64,000 bases of DNA, taken from NCBI GenBank assembly GCA_022497155.1, contig MU385711.1, forward strand, positions 1,054,001-1,118,000. The letters run 5' to 3'. How positions within the stretch are numbered: the first letter of the stretch is position 1; every line of letters begins with the position of its first letter. This document shows positions 25,360-37,961 of the stretch, in pieces. The stretch is from Whalleya microplaca. Its lineage: Eukaryota > Ascomycota > Sordariomycetes > Xylariales > Xylariaceae. The notes under the pieces were generated by a model. The model had not been told where the DNA came from. It did not search any database and saw nothing but the letters and a program-made list of their open reading frames with translations. A program made the translations under genes and the position numbers.

Positions 25360-25719
25360 TGCCGCTATAAAAAAAAAGAGAGACGAAATTTTCGGCCTTA
25401 CGTTTATATAAACCAAGTCGAAAAATCGAATAAAAAAGTATTCCTTAAATTGCCGGAAAATTAATATATTAATTAAAGGAAAAGAAAAAAAAGTATCCGA
25501 CATATAATATAAATCAGACTAAATTAAGCACTAATTATAACGGGGTTAATTAAAGTTTTAGGCGTATTTTGTTATAAAAAAGCTGGTTTATTAAGTGTAT
25601 AAAAGTAACGGCGTGGGAATAAAAAGTAACTAATAAGGGATTTCGCCGATTATGTTAAAAAATCGCTAACCTAATTAGCTGCTAGTAAACTTAACTAACG
25701 ATTTTTAAGGTAAAGCTAC

Positions 25720-25931
25720 TATTATAACACAGGGATTAAAACACAGGGTATAAGATTTAAAGTGTGGTTTATGCGCATTATATAATTATAACTTAAGCCT
25801 TACACCTAACATGTATAGTAAATTTCTCGGCCGACCTTTTAGCTTAGATTTTTTTTTCCTTCATTTTAAGATTACATAAAATATATAGGAATTAAGTCGC
25901 CAAGCCACTTTAACCCTTATAATACGTAACA
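25720..25931 (+). repeat. 5' LTR of element D
   Basis: 212 bp, ending ATACGTAACA. The matching 3' LTR at 43401-43614 ends ACACGTGATA, so opposite RIP changes have hit the two copies. Confidence 0.85.
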
Positions 25932-27476
25932 TAATCCTAAAATCACTTATTATAGCTTAAAAAAGCTTTTAAAATATCCTAACTAACTAACTAATTAGTT
26001 ATTTTATTCTTTACGTATTTATATACGATCCTTGGTTTAACCTTATCTTAAAGGCCGATTTTAAATCGTTTTATAGCCTTATTAACTTAAACTTAGACGA
26101 CATTAGCGACGATAACGAAAAAGTCCCTATTATATTACACCTTAAGTCCGCGGCAGTTACGCCGAGATAATAATTTAAACTAAATCTAATACTAGCAACC
26201 GTAATTATTATACGCATTACTTAAATCGATAAAGCTATTTAAAATATACGCAAGTAAGTCCGATTTAAAAAAGGTAATATAAAAAGTAATTTCCTTAATG
26301 CCGATCGATAGGCAGATTTTATTAAACTAGCGCGCTAATCCGTATTAATATATCGAATGTTTTAGATTTTTTTCTTTCCCGATTAAAATATTATAATCTT
26401 ATAAAAAAAATAATATAAAAAATAATATAATAGTAACTAACGCATAAGAGCTTTTTAAAACTTTTATCCTTAAAATAACTTAATTAATTATAGATATTAA
26501 CCCGGGAGCGTAAAATATTAACTTATAAAAGCGAATGGAAATAATTGTAATTAAATATAATAAATAATTAGCTAAACTTATTTTCCCGTTCTAGCTATTA
26601 AGTGCTAAGGGCATTATAATTTAGCTTAATTATAAAGGTACAGTTAATTACGATAGTTTTTTTAAAACGTTTTTAAAATTCCCGGTTATATTATTTAACG
26701 AATTTAAAATACGTAATATTATAATAATAGCGTATAACAGATAAGTAAATTTACTACTAAAAGCTATAGAAATATTACTTTATAATATAGACGTTTTATA
26801 TAAAACCGCTCGATATTTCGGAAAATACGTTTATTAATTCGAATAACTGCTTATTTAAAATGGCCGAGAAAATAAAATCTATAATAAAATGCTACAGTTT
26901 CCTAAAGATAATTAAAAAAAAGGATTTAAACGATTATTTAACCTAGTTATACTTACCCCGCACCTTAATATAAGATCGGGTGCCCCACCTGCTTTTATTT
27001 CACCTGCTTTTAATTCATTTATTTACTTATCCGCTACAAGTGAGGCTGCTAAGGAAAACCCTTTTAATAATAACCTTAACTTATTTAATTTTAATTTTTT
27101 ATACCGCTTTTATTATTTAAACTCCGATATAAGTAATAATATCCCCGAGGGATTAGGCATTATATTAAATAAAGTAAATCGACAAAATAAATAATTAAAA
27201 AATTGCGACTATAAAATTGTAAAATTAAAAGACCGCTTCCGCTAAGTTAATATAATAATTATTATATTTATTTTTAAGTTTAAAAAAAGCACTAAAATTA
27301 ATATGCCTAATTTTTATAATAATCCCGATAAAAATACCGTAAAGTTCGAAAACTAATATACTTAAATATAAAATAAGTTAATAATTAATATAGATTACTT
27401 TAATTCCGACTATATAAAACTTATTAAAATATAATTTCGATTAAAAAGTAATATAGCTAAAAATTTTTAACCCTAT

Positions 27477-29138
27477 TATAATAGGGCAGGGAATTACGGG
27501 TATTAACAGTAGTTTAAAAGCCACTAAAAGCCCCCTAAAGCCACGTTATAAGGCACTTTATAAGGCATTTTACAAGGTATTTATAGGGCATTTTATAAGG
27601 CAATTTATAGTGGATTATATACCTATATTTAGCTGACTTTTTCTCTTATATCTCCTTCACTTTTTTACTATAGATATTATTAAATAGTTAGATAGTTATA
27701 TATAGATAGCTTTAATAGCTATATATATTTATTTTTAACTTAATATATTTCACTTTCGCTTTACCTTAATACCCTGTCTTAAGATATTTAGCTTCCCCGG
27801 ACAAGCCTTAACTTTTTTGCCTTTTAATTAATTGAGTAAAATAGTCTTTTTATATTACACGTTACGGAAGCATAGAATTTACTAGCAATAACTACTTGAA
27901 GTATATATTATTAAACTTACTTTCGTACGCGATTATTTTATTTTATCCGATAGCCACTTGTTTTTTATATAAATCAAACCAAGCTATATATTCGATCGAT
28001 AGCTAGCCAGCTGCTTTTATTTATATTATATTTACGTTATTTATTACCTACAATTTACGAATTTTTTTTTTATATACTAGGAATATAAAGCGCAATAACA
28101 CTAGAGATATTAAACTGTATGTTTTTATATATAAACCTGTCTATTTTTATATAAGCAACGGTAATAAGCTAATTATGCTATTAGTATATAGCTAAATGTA
28201 GCTAGCTATTAATACATATATAATTTGTATGGACGACGATATCGGATAACACTTTTTTATACCCTGATATACCTTATTATTTGAATGCTACCTTTAGCAG
28301 TAAGGGAGGCTGTTAGCTGCTGCTGCTGCTGCTGCTGCTAGCTGTGGCTAGCTGACCTGCTGTCACCTGCTGACCTGCTGTCACCTGCTAGGGAGGCTTA
28401 CAGGGAGGTCACCTGATCTGAGCTGCTGTAGCTGCTGCTGCTGATAGCTGTGGCTATCTGACCTGTTGAAAGCCGTGGCTAGCTGTGGCTAGCTGACCTG
28501 TTGTTACCTGACTTGCTGCTGATCTGCTGTAAGCTATGGCCACCTGATTTGAGCTGCTGCAGCTGCTGCTGCTGATAGCTGTGGCTATCTGACCTGTTGA
28601 AAGCCGTGGCTAGCTGTGGCTAGCTGACCTGTTGTCACCTGACCTCCTGCTGCTGCTGCTGCTGTTGCTGATAGCTGTGGCTATCTGACCTGTTACCCTA
28701 AGGTTCCTGGGGTGAAAATTTTTTTTTTTCAGATCTGAAGGTCAGGCATTCAAGTGTGGGGCGTGTTTTCATTTTTTTTTTTTTGATTTTTCAGCTGCGT
28801 GGACGCTAGCTGAAAAATCAGGGAGGGATGTAATAAGGCAGGGGATTACGGGTATTAACAGCAGTTTAGGAGCCACTAAAAGCCTCCTGGAGCTACGTTA
28901 TAGGGCATTTTATAAAGCACTTTATAAGGTATTTATAAGGCACTTTATAAGGCAATTTATAGTGGATTATATACCTATATTTAGCTAACTTTTTCCTTTA
29001 TATCTCCTTTATTTTTTTATTATAAATATTACTAAATAGTTAAATAGTCACACATAAATAGCTTTAATAACTATATACACTCATTTTTAACTTAATATAT
29101 TTTACTTTTACTTTACTTTAACACTTTATTTTAAGACA
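27477..29138 (+). mobile_element. Element A2: non-coding miniature LTR retroelement, least mutated copy
   Basis: Two 310-bp LTRs (27477-27786 and 28829-29138), TSD CTAT (27473-27476 and 29139-29142), inserted in D gag. The inner zone 28290-28740 keeps long CTG runs and tandem variants of GATAGCTGTGGCTATCTGACC, almost free of RIP although CTG is a RIP target on the other strand. The 12-bp-stem hairpin (28785-28819) and the tract AGGGAGGGA precede the 3' LTR. There is no reading frame of note. Confidence 0.9.
28785..28828 (+). other. Hairpin and polypurine tract of A2
   Basis: GATTTTTCAGCT and AGCTGAAAAATC (28785-28796 and 28808-28819) form a perfect stem with an 11-nt loop, followed by the purine tract and the TGTAAT start of the 3' LTR. 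Confidence 0.72.
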
Positions 29139-29992
29139 CTATTTCCGAAAGATATACTTAAATAAAATTACCGATATAAAAACTTTATTTACCCGCTTAT
29201 ATTAATAATATTTCGATCGTAATTAATTTAAAAAAATAAAAGCGGAACTTTATAATATAAAAATAATACCCGATACCGATTTTAATACTTTTAAAAATAA
29301 GTTTATTTATATTATAAAAAAATAAGTATTTTTATTATTATATAGAAATAAAAATTCCGATAAGTCTTAATTACTTAGCTAAAATTAGCCTTAACTTTAT
29401 ATTATGTCGATTTTAATTATAACTTTACTTATTATATTTTAATTAGATTTGAAACCGCTTTTATATATAAAATAGCTAAAAAAAAATACTTTAAAAAGAA
29501 TAAAAATAAAGAGAAAAATAAAAAAATAAAAGTAAGATTATAAAAATTAAGTCTCGCGCGTTTAGAAATCAATAAATAACTAAACTAACCGATAAAAAAA
29601 AGGCTTTTTTTACTGCCGAAAATCGATACTAATACTATAAGGAAAAAAGTTATTACAGCCGGAAATGCCTTAATAAAAAAAAAGCAACTAAAAATATAAC
29701 TAATATTAAAAAAAACACTCTTTTATTTTTTATTATAACTAAATATAACTGTATTCCGGTCTTTAAATTAAACTATAGCAAGCTTTTAGATTAATTAAAT
29801 ACGGGAAACTAATATATTTAAGAAATATTACCTTTTTTTTAAAAAAAGTATCTATAATGAATTTCGGTATAAATAAAATATTATTCGACTTTTTAAATAA
29901 AATACTCGGCGGAAAACCTTTTTTTCTTAAAAGTATAATAGCTTATAATAGATTATTTTTAACTATTAAAATCTCTTTATAAAATATAAAAG

Positions 29993-30196
29993 TGACACGC
30001 TATAGCAGCAGGGTCACCTGGCAGCGGGGTCACCTGGTGACCCCACTTGTAGATAAGATAGATAGATTAAATAAAGCACGTACTTATATTAGAAGCTACA
30101 GCCTTCGGCTATAGCTATAAGGGTCTTTCCTTCCTTTTATTATCATCATTTTTATTTATTCACTTTATTCTCACACACCCTTGATCTTTCGTATTA
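29993..30196 (+). mobile_element. Solo LTR E, hardly RIP-mutated
   Basis: 204 bp starting TGACACG and ending CGTATTA (RIP form of CGTGTCA, giving a 7-bp terminal inverted repeat). The TSD is AAAAG (29988-29992 and 30197-30201). It contains the near-palindrome GGGGTCACCTGGTGACCCC and has normal GC, unlike everything around it. No other copy occurs in the window, and its family is unknown. Confidence 0.75.
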
Positions 30197-30582
30197 AAAA
30201 GTAAACGAATATATATTTATAAACGTGATATTTATTTATAAAGTTTTTAAATATTTAAAATTCCGGTTAATTATTAAATTTTAATTAAGTCACATTAATA
30301 GTTATAATAAATAATTAGTTTAAATAGTGGATACGTTTATTTTTATATATTATCGGATTTAATACCGATATATACCTAACGTCCTTTTTATAATTATCGA
30401 TATAACTCCCGATATTATTATTAATAAAAAATAGTTCGAGAAATATAATATATATATAGATATTAAATAATAGCGTTTTTTATTCCCGGACGATTAACAA
30501 TTTATTATTAATACTAATATCTTTATCGATAAAGCTAAATAGTTAATCCATAATCGATAAAAGACCTTTTTAAAAAATATAT

Positions 30583-30809
30583 TGTTTTGGGACAAGGTGT
30601 TAGGGTAAAGGAGGTGCCACTTTATGGCTTAACTGATCGGAAGTAATTAAGGCGATAAAATAAAAAAGTCACTTATAATAGCGATTAATTAAAAAGAGAG
30701 ATGTGTTTATTATCGGCGACAAGGCCGTTTAAGCTATATATGTTTTATTTAAAAGTAAAAAAAAAAGACAAGCGATATATATATGTTATAGCACATTAGC
30801 TTTATAATA
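30583..30809 (-). mobile_element. Solo LTR of family B, inverted
   Basis: 227 bp, the reverse complement of the B LTR (compare GCGATATATATATG and the AAGGAGGTGC-like part). TSD ATAT (30579-30582 and 30810-30813), the same 4-bp length as B and A. It lies in the protease region of D. Confidence 0.83.
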
Positions 30810-30921
30810 ATATAATAACGCGAGTAATAAATAACTAATAAAAATTAGCGCCGCTTAATAAAATAACGTAATTGTCTTAACTTAAAAAAGATTCCGAAAC
30901 TTTTTTAAATTCCGAGTAAAA

Positions 30922-33900
30922 GTTACGGGAAGTATGTACTTGTAATATATAAACCACCTGTTATTATATATACCTGTGGTATATAGACTATTTATTATTA
31001 CGTATTCCCGTATGTTAATCGGTAACGGCATAGCAGAATGGTTACCGCCCGGCGGGGTACCCGGCTTAAGTTTTTTAAGTAATTTATATAATCCGAAATA
31101 GCTTTTCTTTTTATTTATTTATAAATATATAATTAGTACTTATATTAAAGCCCTGCTTTTAGCTATAATAGTCTAGGTGTAAATATAAATAAATTATATT
31201 TATTATCTAGTTTAAGAAAGCTTAAGTTTTTTAATACCGATTTAATTAATTGATTAATTAATAGGCATTATTATAAAAACGCGTTTTGGCATTAGTAATT
31301 TTAGTTGTGTAATTTTTATATATATTATTAATAACTGATATAATCGACCCGAGGATATTACTTATTAACTAAAAACGCGCTTACGCGCGTGATATTATTA
31401 TTTACGATGCTTAAGAAATATAGAAAGTAATGCCGACCGACCGTTTTAAAGGATCCGATATTGTTTTTAGACACCAGGTTATTAAAAGGCGCTAATATAT
31501 CCTAAAGGACTTCGACCAAATAATTTAAATATTACGCGAAAAAAAAGAAAATAATAATACCTTTCCGACTTATTAAAATTTTAAGCGAATGGTTAAAAAT
31601 AAGGAATTTAAGGAAGGAGTGTATTAGCTAGTTATTAATATTTTATTAAATAATTTTAAGACGTGTATTAAAGTATATGCGGCTAACATATATATAAAAG
31701 ATAAAAAAAGACTTATTTTCCTGTTTAAAGCTTTTATTAAATCGGGTAAAAAAGCTTTTCTTATAGTAAATAGGACTTTTATTAAGTCGGCGTTTTTTAA
31801 AATGTGCTCGATTAATTCCGACGCTTTTTTTTATGAGATTTAGTTCCGTATTATTATATTTATGGCTTTTTTTTAGCAGATTTAGATTATAAGTTTTATA
31901 GCGAAAAATTACTTATTAAATGTAAATATTTTAGTCCGACTAGGACTTTAAATAAAAAAGGCTTAAGATAAAGTAATTAAGGATTTATAAAAAGAAATCG
32001 AGCGATGCGATATTTAAATTAACGACTTTAACGTACGGCTAAACGAGGCTAATTAAGCTATTACTGATTTATTAATTTAAGGCTTCCGATAAAGCGTATT
32101 GGAATTTGGTATAAACAAAAAAAAAATAATAAAAATCGATATCTTTATTTATTATAATAAAGCGAACTATAATATTATTACTTTCGAAATATAATACTAT
32201 AAATAAAAAAATTAGCTATTTATTAACGCAGATTATTTCCCGACTAATTATGCGCGTATAGCAGCTATCGAATTATATATTTAAAGCTACGTATCGATAT
32301 AGTTAAAGCTACACCTCCGTTCCATTAACTTATATTATTTAATAACTTTTGCGGCATTAATAGAACATTTTTAAAAAAAATGACATAATTTTAATAACGT
32401 CCGCCGTATACGAGCTAAATTTGTCAAACTTTAAATAGGAATGTTAGAAAATTTTTAGAAATTTAAGAACGAGTTTGTTATATTAGTAGAAAAGCGGCAA
32501 TTATATTATAATAAATGGAAAAAAGAATTTTATAGCCGACTTATTTATTATTTATAGATTAAAACGGCTGCCTAATATTTTAATTTATTATATAATTTTA
32601 ACCGTTACGTTATTTATTATACCGAAATTATATTTATTTTTTAAATAGCTAACAAGATATATAACGTAGCCCGAGCTATTAAAACCGCGGTTATAACTAA
32701 ACCTATAAGTAAACCTTAGCTTTCGGGACTATTTTATATAAATAATAAGCGAGTTATTGGAGGAAATATACCGTAATTAATCCTTAGCTTAAATAAGTTT
32801 AGTAATGTAATAATCGCATTTTCCGGCGTTTATACCTACCCCTTTTTCTATAATAATACCGAATTAGCAAAGCTTAAAGGACGTTATTTTAATTATTATA
32901 ATAAAGGATATAATAAGATTAATTGTCCGTATTTTTTATACTTAAACTAGCGTTTTAATTAATTTCCGGTAGATAAGGCTGCCTATATTAACGCTTTTTT
33001 TGCGAAGTTTACCCGGCTAAAGGTGGAAGTTTTAGCGGAGGATCGAATTAAAGAGGAGCTAGGAAACGCGAAACCTTGGGACAATTAGACTTTATTCCTA
33101 AAGCCGAGATATTATAAGTTAGTTTAGTTAGTCCGGTAGTAAAAGTCTTCCGGGATTTCCTAAACGTTTATTTAAGTGGTATATTTTTTTTATTAAAGTA
33201 TATTTTATTAATATATAGCTTTTTATTAAAAATAAAAGATATATTTAGTAATATTAGAGTAAATATTTATATTATAATAAGTAGATTTTTTATAAAGAAA
33301 GTTAAGTAATATTTATACCCGAAAGTTATTATAAGGTTTATTTTAAGGTATATTAAAGGATATAATAAAAAAGGTGTTTAAGTAATTAATAAGGCCTTAC
33401 GACTAAACTTATATATAAACGGTCGCATTTTTTAAGATAAGGTTTTTCTTATAATAGATATAAAACATAACTTAATTTTCGGAAAAGGTTAATTAGCTAA
33501 TAGGGATATATTAATAAATTGTCGGCGTTAATAATTAATATACCCTAAAAATATGTCGCGCGATAATTTTCCGGGTTTTTATAACTTTGATATAAGGGAT
33601 ATAGGGAACTTTTTTAAGGATAATTTTTTTTAATTAAATGCCGACTGCTGCGATAAGGTATTAGATAAAGATAAGAAACGTTATGCCGATAGTCGGGCTT
33701 TTAAAATATAATATAAGCTTATATTTATTAAGGAAACGATAAAAGCCGTATATCGATAAGTTCGGGAGCTAAAAAAGCTATACTATTACCCGAAATAGCC
33801 TTAACCGAAGCCGATAACGTAATTTATTAGCTAGCAACCGAAAGAAATTATTTAATAATATTTTTATAAACGTCCCGGCAAGCCCGAATAGTAGGATTTT

Positions 33901-36900
33901 ATAGACTAGGATTTATATTTAAACCTATAATCTTTTGCCGAATTTCTTATTTTATAAAGAGAGCGCGCTAATAAAAAAAGCGAATAGGAGTACGACATAA
34001 AAGGCGTTTATAAATTATAAAAAAATGCGATCGGTTAGTATAAGTAGCGACTAATAAATATGGCGGTTATTAATATAAAACTTTTCTTTAAAGTAGCACG
34101 AAAGACTTATATATATATAATTATACTATATAAAATCGATAGATTAATATATAATAAGAAAAACGAAGCCTTTTTTAAAAAAAACGGAAGATTTAAAGAA
34201 AAAGGTTTAAAAAGCTGTTTTAAAGGAGTACCGGAATCTGTTTCGTACTTTTAGTAAGGTTAATTTAAATATTTTACTGCCTAACTATATTTTTAATTAT
34301 AAAATAAAATAAGAAAAGGAGAAGTTAGTTACGGATCTAAGGTATAGCCCCCTATATAAAATATTATTAGATAAGCTGGAAACGGTACGTAAATATTTTA
34401 ACGAGAATTTGCGTAAAGGATTTATTATTTTTAGTTTAACTCCTTAAACAGCTCTTATATTATTTATATTTAAAGCTAATAACGGATTATAGTTTTATAT
34501 AAATTACCGGAAGCTAAACGCGCTTATAAAAAAGGATAAATACCCCTTATTATTAATCGAAAAAACCTTAGTACAAATTTTTAAAGCTAAGATTTTTATT
34601 AAAATTAACGTTCGATAGGTTTTTTATTATATTTGTATACAACCGGAAAATAAAGACTTTACGATATTCCGGATATAATATAATACATATAAATATAAAG
34701 TTCTCCCTTTCGGGCTTATAAATAGACTTTTAATTTTTTAACGATATATTAATAACGCGTTATTCGATTTTTTTAACGACTTTTATAATATATATATAAA
34801 TAATATCTTAATTTTTTTAAAGTCGATTAAAGAGTACTATATTTATATAAAAAAAGTCCTTTAATAACTAAAAAACGCGGGCTTTTAAGCGGATCTTAAA
34901 AAATGTAAATTTTATATTACTTAAATAAAGTTCCTAAAGTATATTATAAGTATAGACAGAATATATGTCGACTTTATTAAAGTATAAGTAATTTAAGATT
35001 AGGCTATTTTAAAACGAATATAAAAAATATAATCGTTTTTGGGATTTTATAATTTCTACCGAAAATTTATACCCTAATATAATAAAATAGTTAAACCGTT
35101 TTTTTAGCTAATAAAAATAAAAGTCCGGTAGAACTGGAATAAGTATTGTAAAATTACGTTTTAGCAATTAAAGGATAATTTAATTAATGTTTTTTTATTA
35201 GTATATTTTAATTATAATAGAGATATAAAAGTAGAGACTAACGCATTTAATAAAATATTAGCTAGTATATTATTATAATAAGGAGATAATAATAAATAAT
35301 ATTTATATATATTTTATTTAAAAACGATATATAGCGCCGAGTTAAATTATAATATATATAATAAAAAGATATTTATAATAATCTATATTTTATAAGTTTA
35401 GCGGGCGGAGCTTATCGGGATATAAGTTATTTTTTTTTTAATTATTATTAATTATTATATATTAAAGTATTTCGGAATTAAATAATACTTTAATTTATAG
35501 CAGGCAGGCTAATCAGAAATATTAGCGGAATATAACTTTACAATTACTTACCGATTAGAAAAAGATAATATAGTAGCGGATATTATTTCGCGTAAACTAA
35601 AATTACTGCGTATTTAAAAAGCAAAAATACTAGACTAAAGATATAAAACCCTGTTTTAATTAGTAGTTTTAACTAAGATTTAAAAGCTATAAGTAAGTAT
35701 TTTATATATAAGGGTAAGCCTTCTTTCGGAAATCCTAATTTTAAACAATATAAAATTTCCTTTACTAAAAGGCTCCGGCGTAATACTTATTAACGAAATA
35801 CTATAAAGAAATAAAAATAACCCCGACTTTAAAATCTATTATACGAAAGTACGTAATAACTTTTTAGGCTTATGGTAAAATATTAATAGCCTTATATTAT
35901 ACGGGATATAACTAATTATATTTAATAAGAATAGATTGCGCGCCCGGCTTTTAAAGGAAGTATATAATTAATTACCTATAATATATTTAAGAAAAAATAA
36001 AACCCGAAAGTTTATTATTATATAATATTAGTAGCTAGAAATATTTTAAGACGTTAATATATTTGTAGCTAATTATTTCGAGTGTTGTTTTATAAAAATA
36101 TCTTGCGATAAAACCCCCGGGTTTCTTTATTTATTGTTTATTTTAAAGAAAGTATAAAATTATATCGTTATAAATTTTAAAATAATGCCTAAAAATAAGA
36201 AAAAACGTAATAACGTTTTTATTATTATTAATTATTTAGGAAAGTAAGCTTGGTCGATAGCGTGTACCCGAGAAGCAATAGCGCGGGATATTACATATAT
36301 ATATTATAATAAACCTTTCTGTATTTTTGGGATTTCTAAGAGTATTATTAGCGATAGTAGACCCTAATTTATAATAAGGTTTACCGATAAACTCTCCTAA
36401 ATAATAAGTATTAAATTAAAATTCGCTATATTAAGGCATTATGAGATAGTAGAATAAGTCGAAATTATAAATATATATATCAATTAAAGACTACAGCTAT
36501 TTATTAATTACTAGTAAAATAATTAATTAAGTGCATTATTAGCAATAGATTATATGTAAGCTATTTTATTATATAAATTAACCGGTATATCCCTTTATAA
36601 AGTAAAAATAGGCTTTCCGATACTATTTTATTTCAATTAATAGCGACAGACAAAAGTTAAAAATATAGCGGATCTCCTACTTAGGGAAAGACTTTTTAAA
36701 AAAGAAATATAAGATTAGGTATAAAGAATATATAATTATATAATAACTATACGCGAGGCTATTACTAAAGCTTAAAAGCAAATAATATAACAAATTAATA
36801 GGCATTACCGGAAGCCCGATTTTAATATAGGCGACCGTATTTTTATTATTAAAAAACAGCAATTATAACGTACTAATTATCTTTTTAATAAACTTAACTT

Positions 36901-37918
36901 TTTATTAACGCAATAATATTTTAAAATCGAGAAGCGATTATTTAATAATACGTTTCGATTAAAGGTTTCTAATATATAAAAGGCGTCCCGCCTATATTAC
37001 ACTAACTAATTATAACGATACCTAAATAACCCTTTCCCGGGATAAGAATTTAAAAATCTAACTAGATAAATAATGAAACTAAATATAAAAAAGGAGTAGG
37101 TTATAAAAATAGTACTAATATTACAGCTATATTATTATAAGCTTTAATATAAAATTAAATAAATCGGATAAAATGCCGATAATAAATAATACCCCGCCCG
37201 GAATTTTAAGAACGCTATAATTAAGCTAAACAAGTTTTATATAAATAATCTAAAGGTAGTTAATCCTTTTGCCCGGCTAGTATTATGGAAGCAAGCGGCA
37301 AAAAAAGATTAATTTAATCCGGACTACCTTAATAATAATAAACCTGTGTTAAAACGGCAGACAGCGGCCCGAAAGCGTGGAAGGGATTAATAAAATAATA
37401 GTAAAAATAAATAAAGAAGTTACGACTATAAAACACGTATATATAGTGTTTTATAAAGACGGATTTTAATAAAGTATAAAGAAGTCTATATTATTACTTA
37501 TTAAAATAAAGGCCTAATAATATAATGGCTTAAATAAATACCCGAGGCAATCCCTTTTTTTATTAAAAAATACTTTAAATATATATATATAAGGAAAGTC
37601 GGGGTTTAATTTCCCTTTGGATTTTATATCTTTTCTTTTTTTTCTGGGGGGGTAGTTACGGGAAGTATATACCTATGGTATATAAACCACCTATTGCTAT
37701 ATATACTTATAGTATATAAACTACCTATTATTATATATTCCTATATATTAATCAGTAACGGCACGGCAAAATGGTTACTACCTAGCGGGACATCCGGCTT
37801 AAGTTTTTTAAGCAATTTATATAGTCCGAAATAGCTTTCCTCCCCATTTATTTATAAATATATAATTAGTACTTATATTAAAGCCCTACCTCTAGCTATA
37901 GTAGTCCAGGCGTAAGTG
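30922..37918 (+). mobile_element. Element F: Ty3/Gypsy chromovirus-type retrotransposon, 7.0 kb
   Basis: LTRs of 264 bp each (30922-31185 and 37655-37918), TSD TAAAA (30917-30921 and 37919-37923), inserted in D. The tract CTGGGGGGGTA precedes the 3' LTR. The exact first base of the LTR is uncertain by one or two bases because the usual TG...CA ends are not visible. The coding order on the plus strand is gag, RT, integrase, chromodomain. All are inactivated by RIP. Confidence 0.83.
31186..37650 (+). pseudogene. RIP-killed gag-pol with chromodomain, element F
   Basis: A Gag zinc knuckle relic lies at about 32885-32935 (FNYYNKGYNKINCPYF, from a C-x2-C-x4-H-x4-C pattern). The RT is clear at 34.45-35.1 kb: FYINYRKLNALIKKDKYPL, the KVLPFGL stretch, the catalytic box as YINNILIF (YxDD degraded) and SFLGFYNFYRKFI. 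The integrase core follows around 36.2-36.5 kb (SIISDSRPQF). At about 37120-37240 LQYKIKWIGWNADNKWYPA matches a chromodomain, which in chromoviruses steers integration toward heterochromatin by binding methylated histone H3. Short intact frames inside are shadows. Confidence 0.75.
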
Positions 37919-37961
37919 TAAAATATAAATAATATTTTATAAAAACTTAATTTAATAATAT

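Larger units (their letters stand above)
25932..30916 (+). pseudogene. Element D gag and protease region, interrupted by A2, E and a solo LTR
   Basis: Plus-strand gag-like sequence runs 25932-27472 and resumes at 29143-29987. After solo LTR E it continues at 30202, where QFEKYNIYIDIKQQRFLFP, read through RIP stops, resembles the end of Ty3 protease (family form GxxWFEKY). After the inverted solo LTR B (30583-30809) the same frame goes on to 30916, where F is inserted. All in-frame stops seen are TAA/TAG. Confidence 0.6.
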
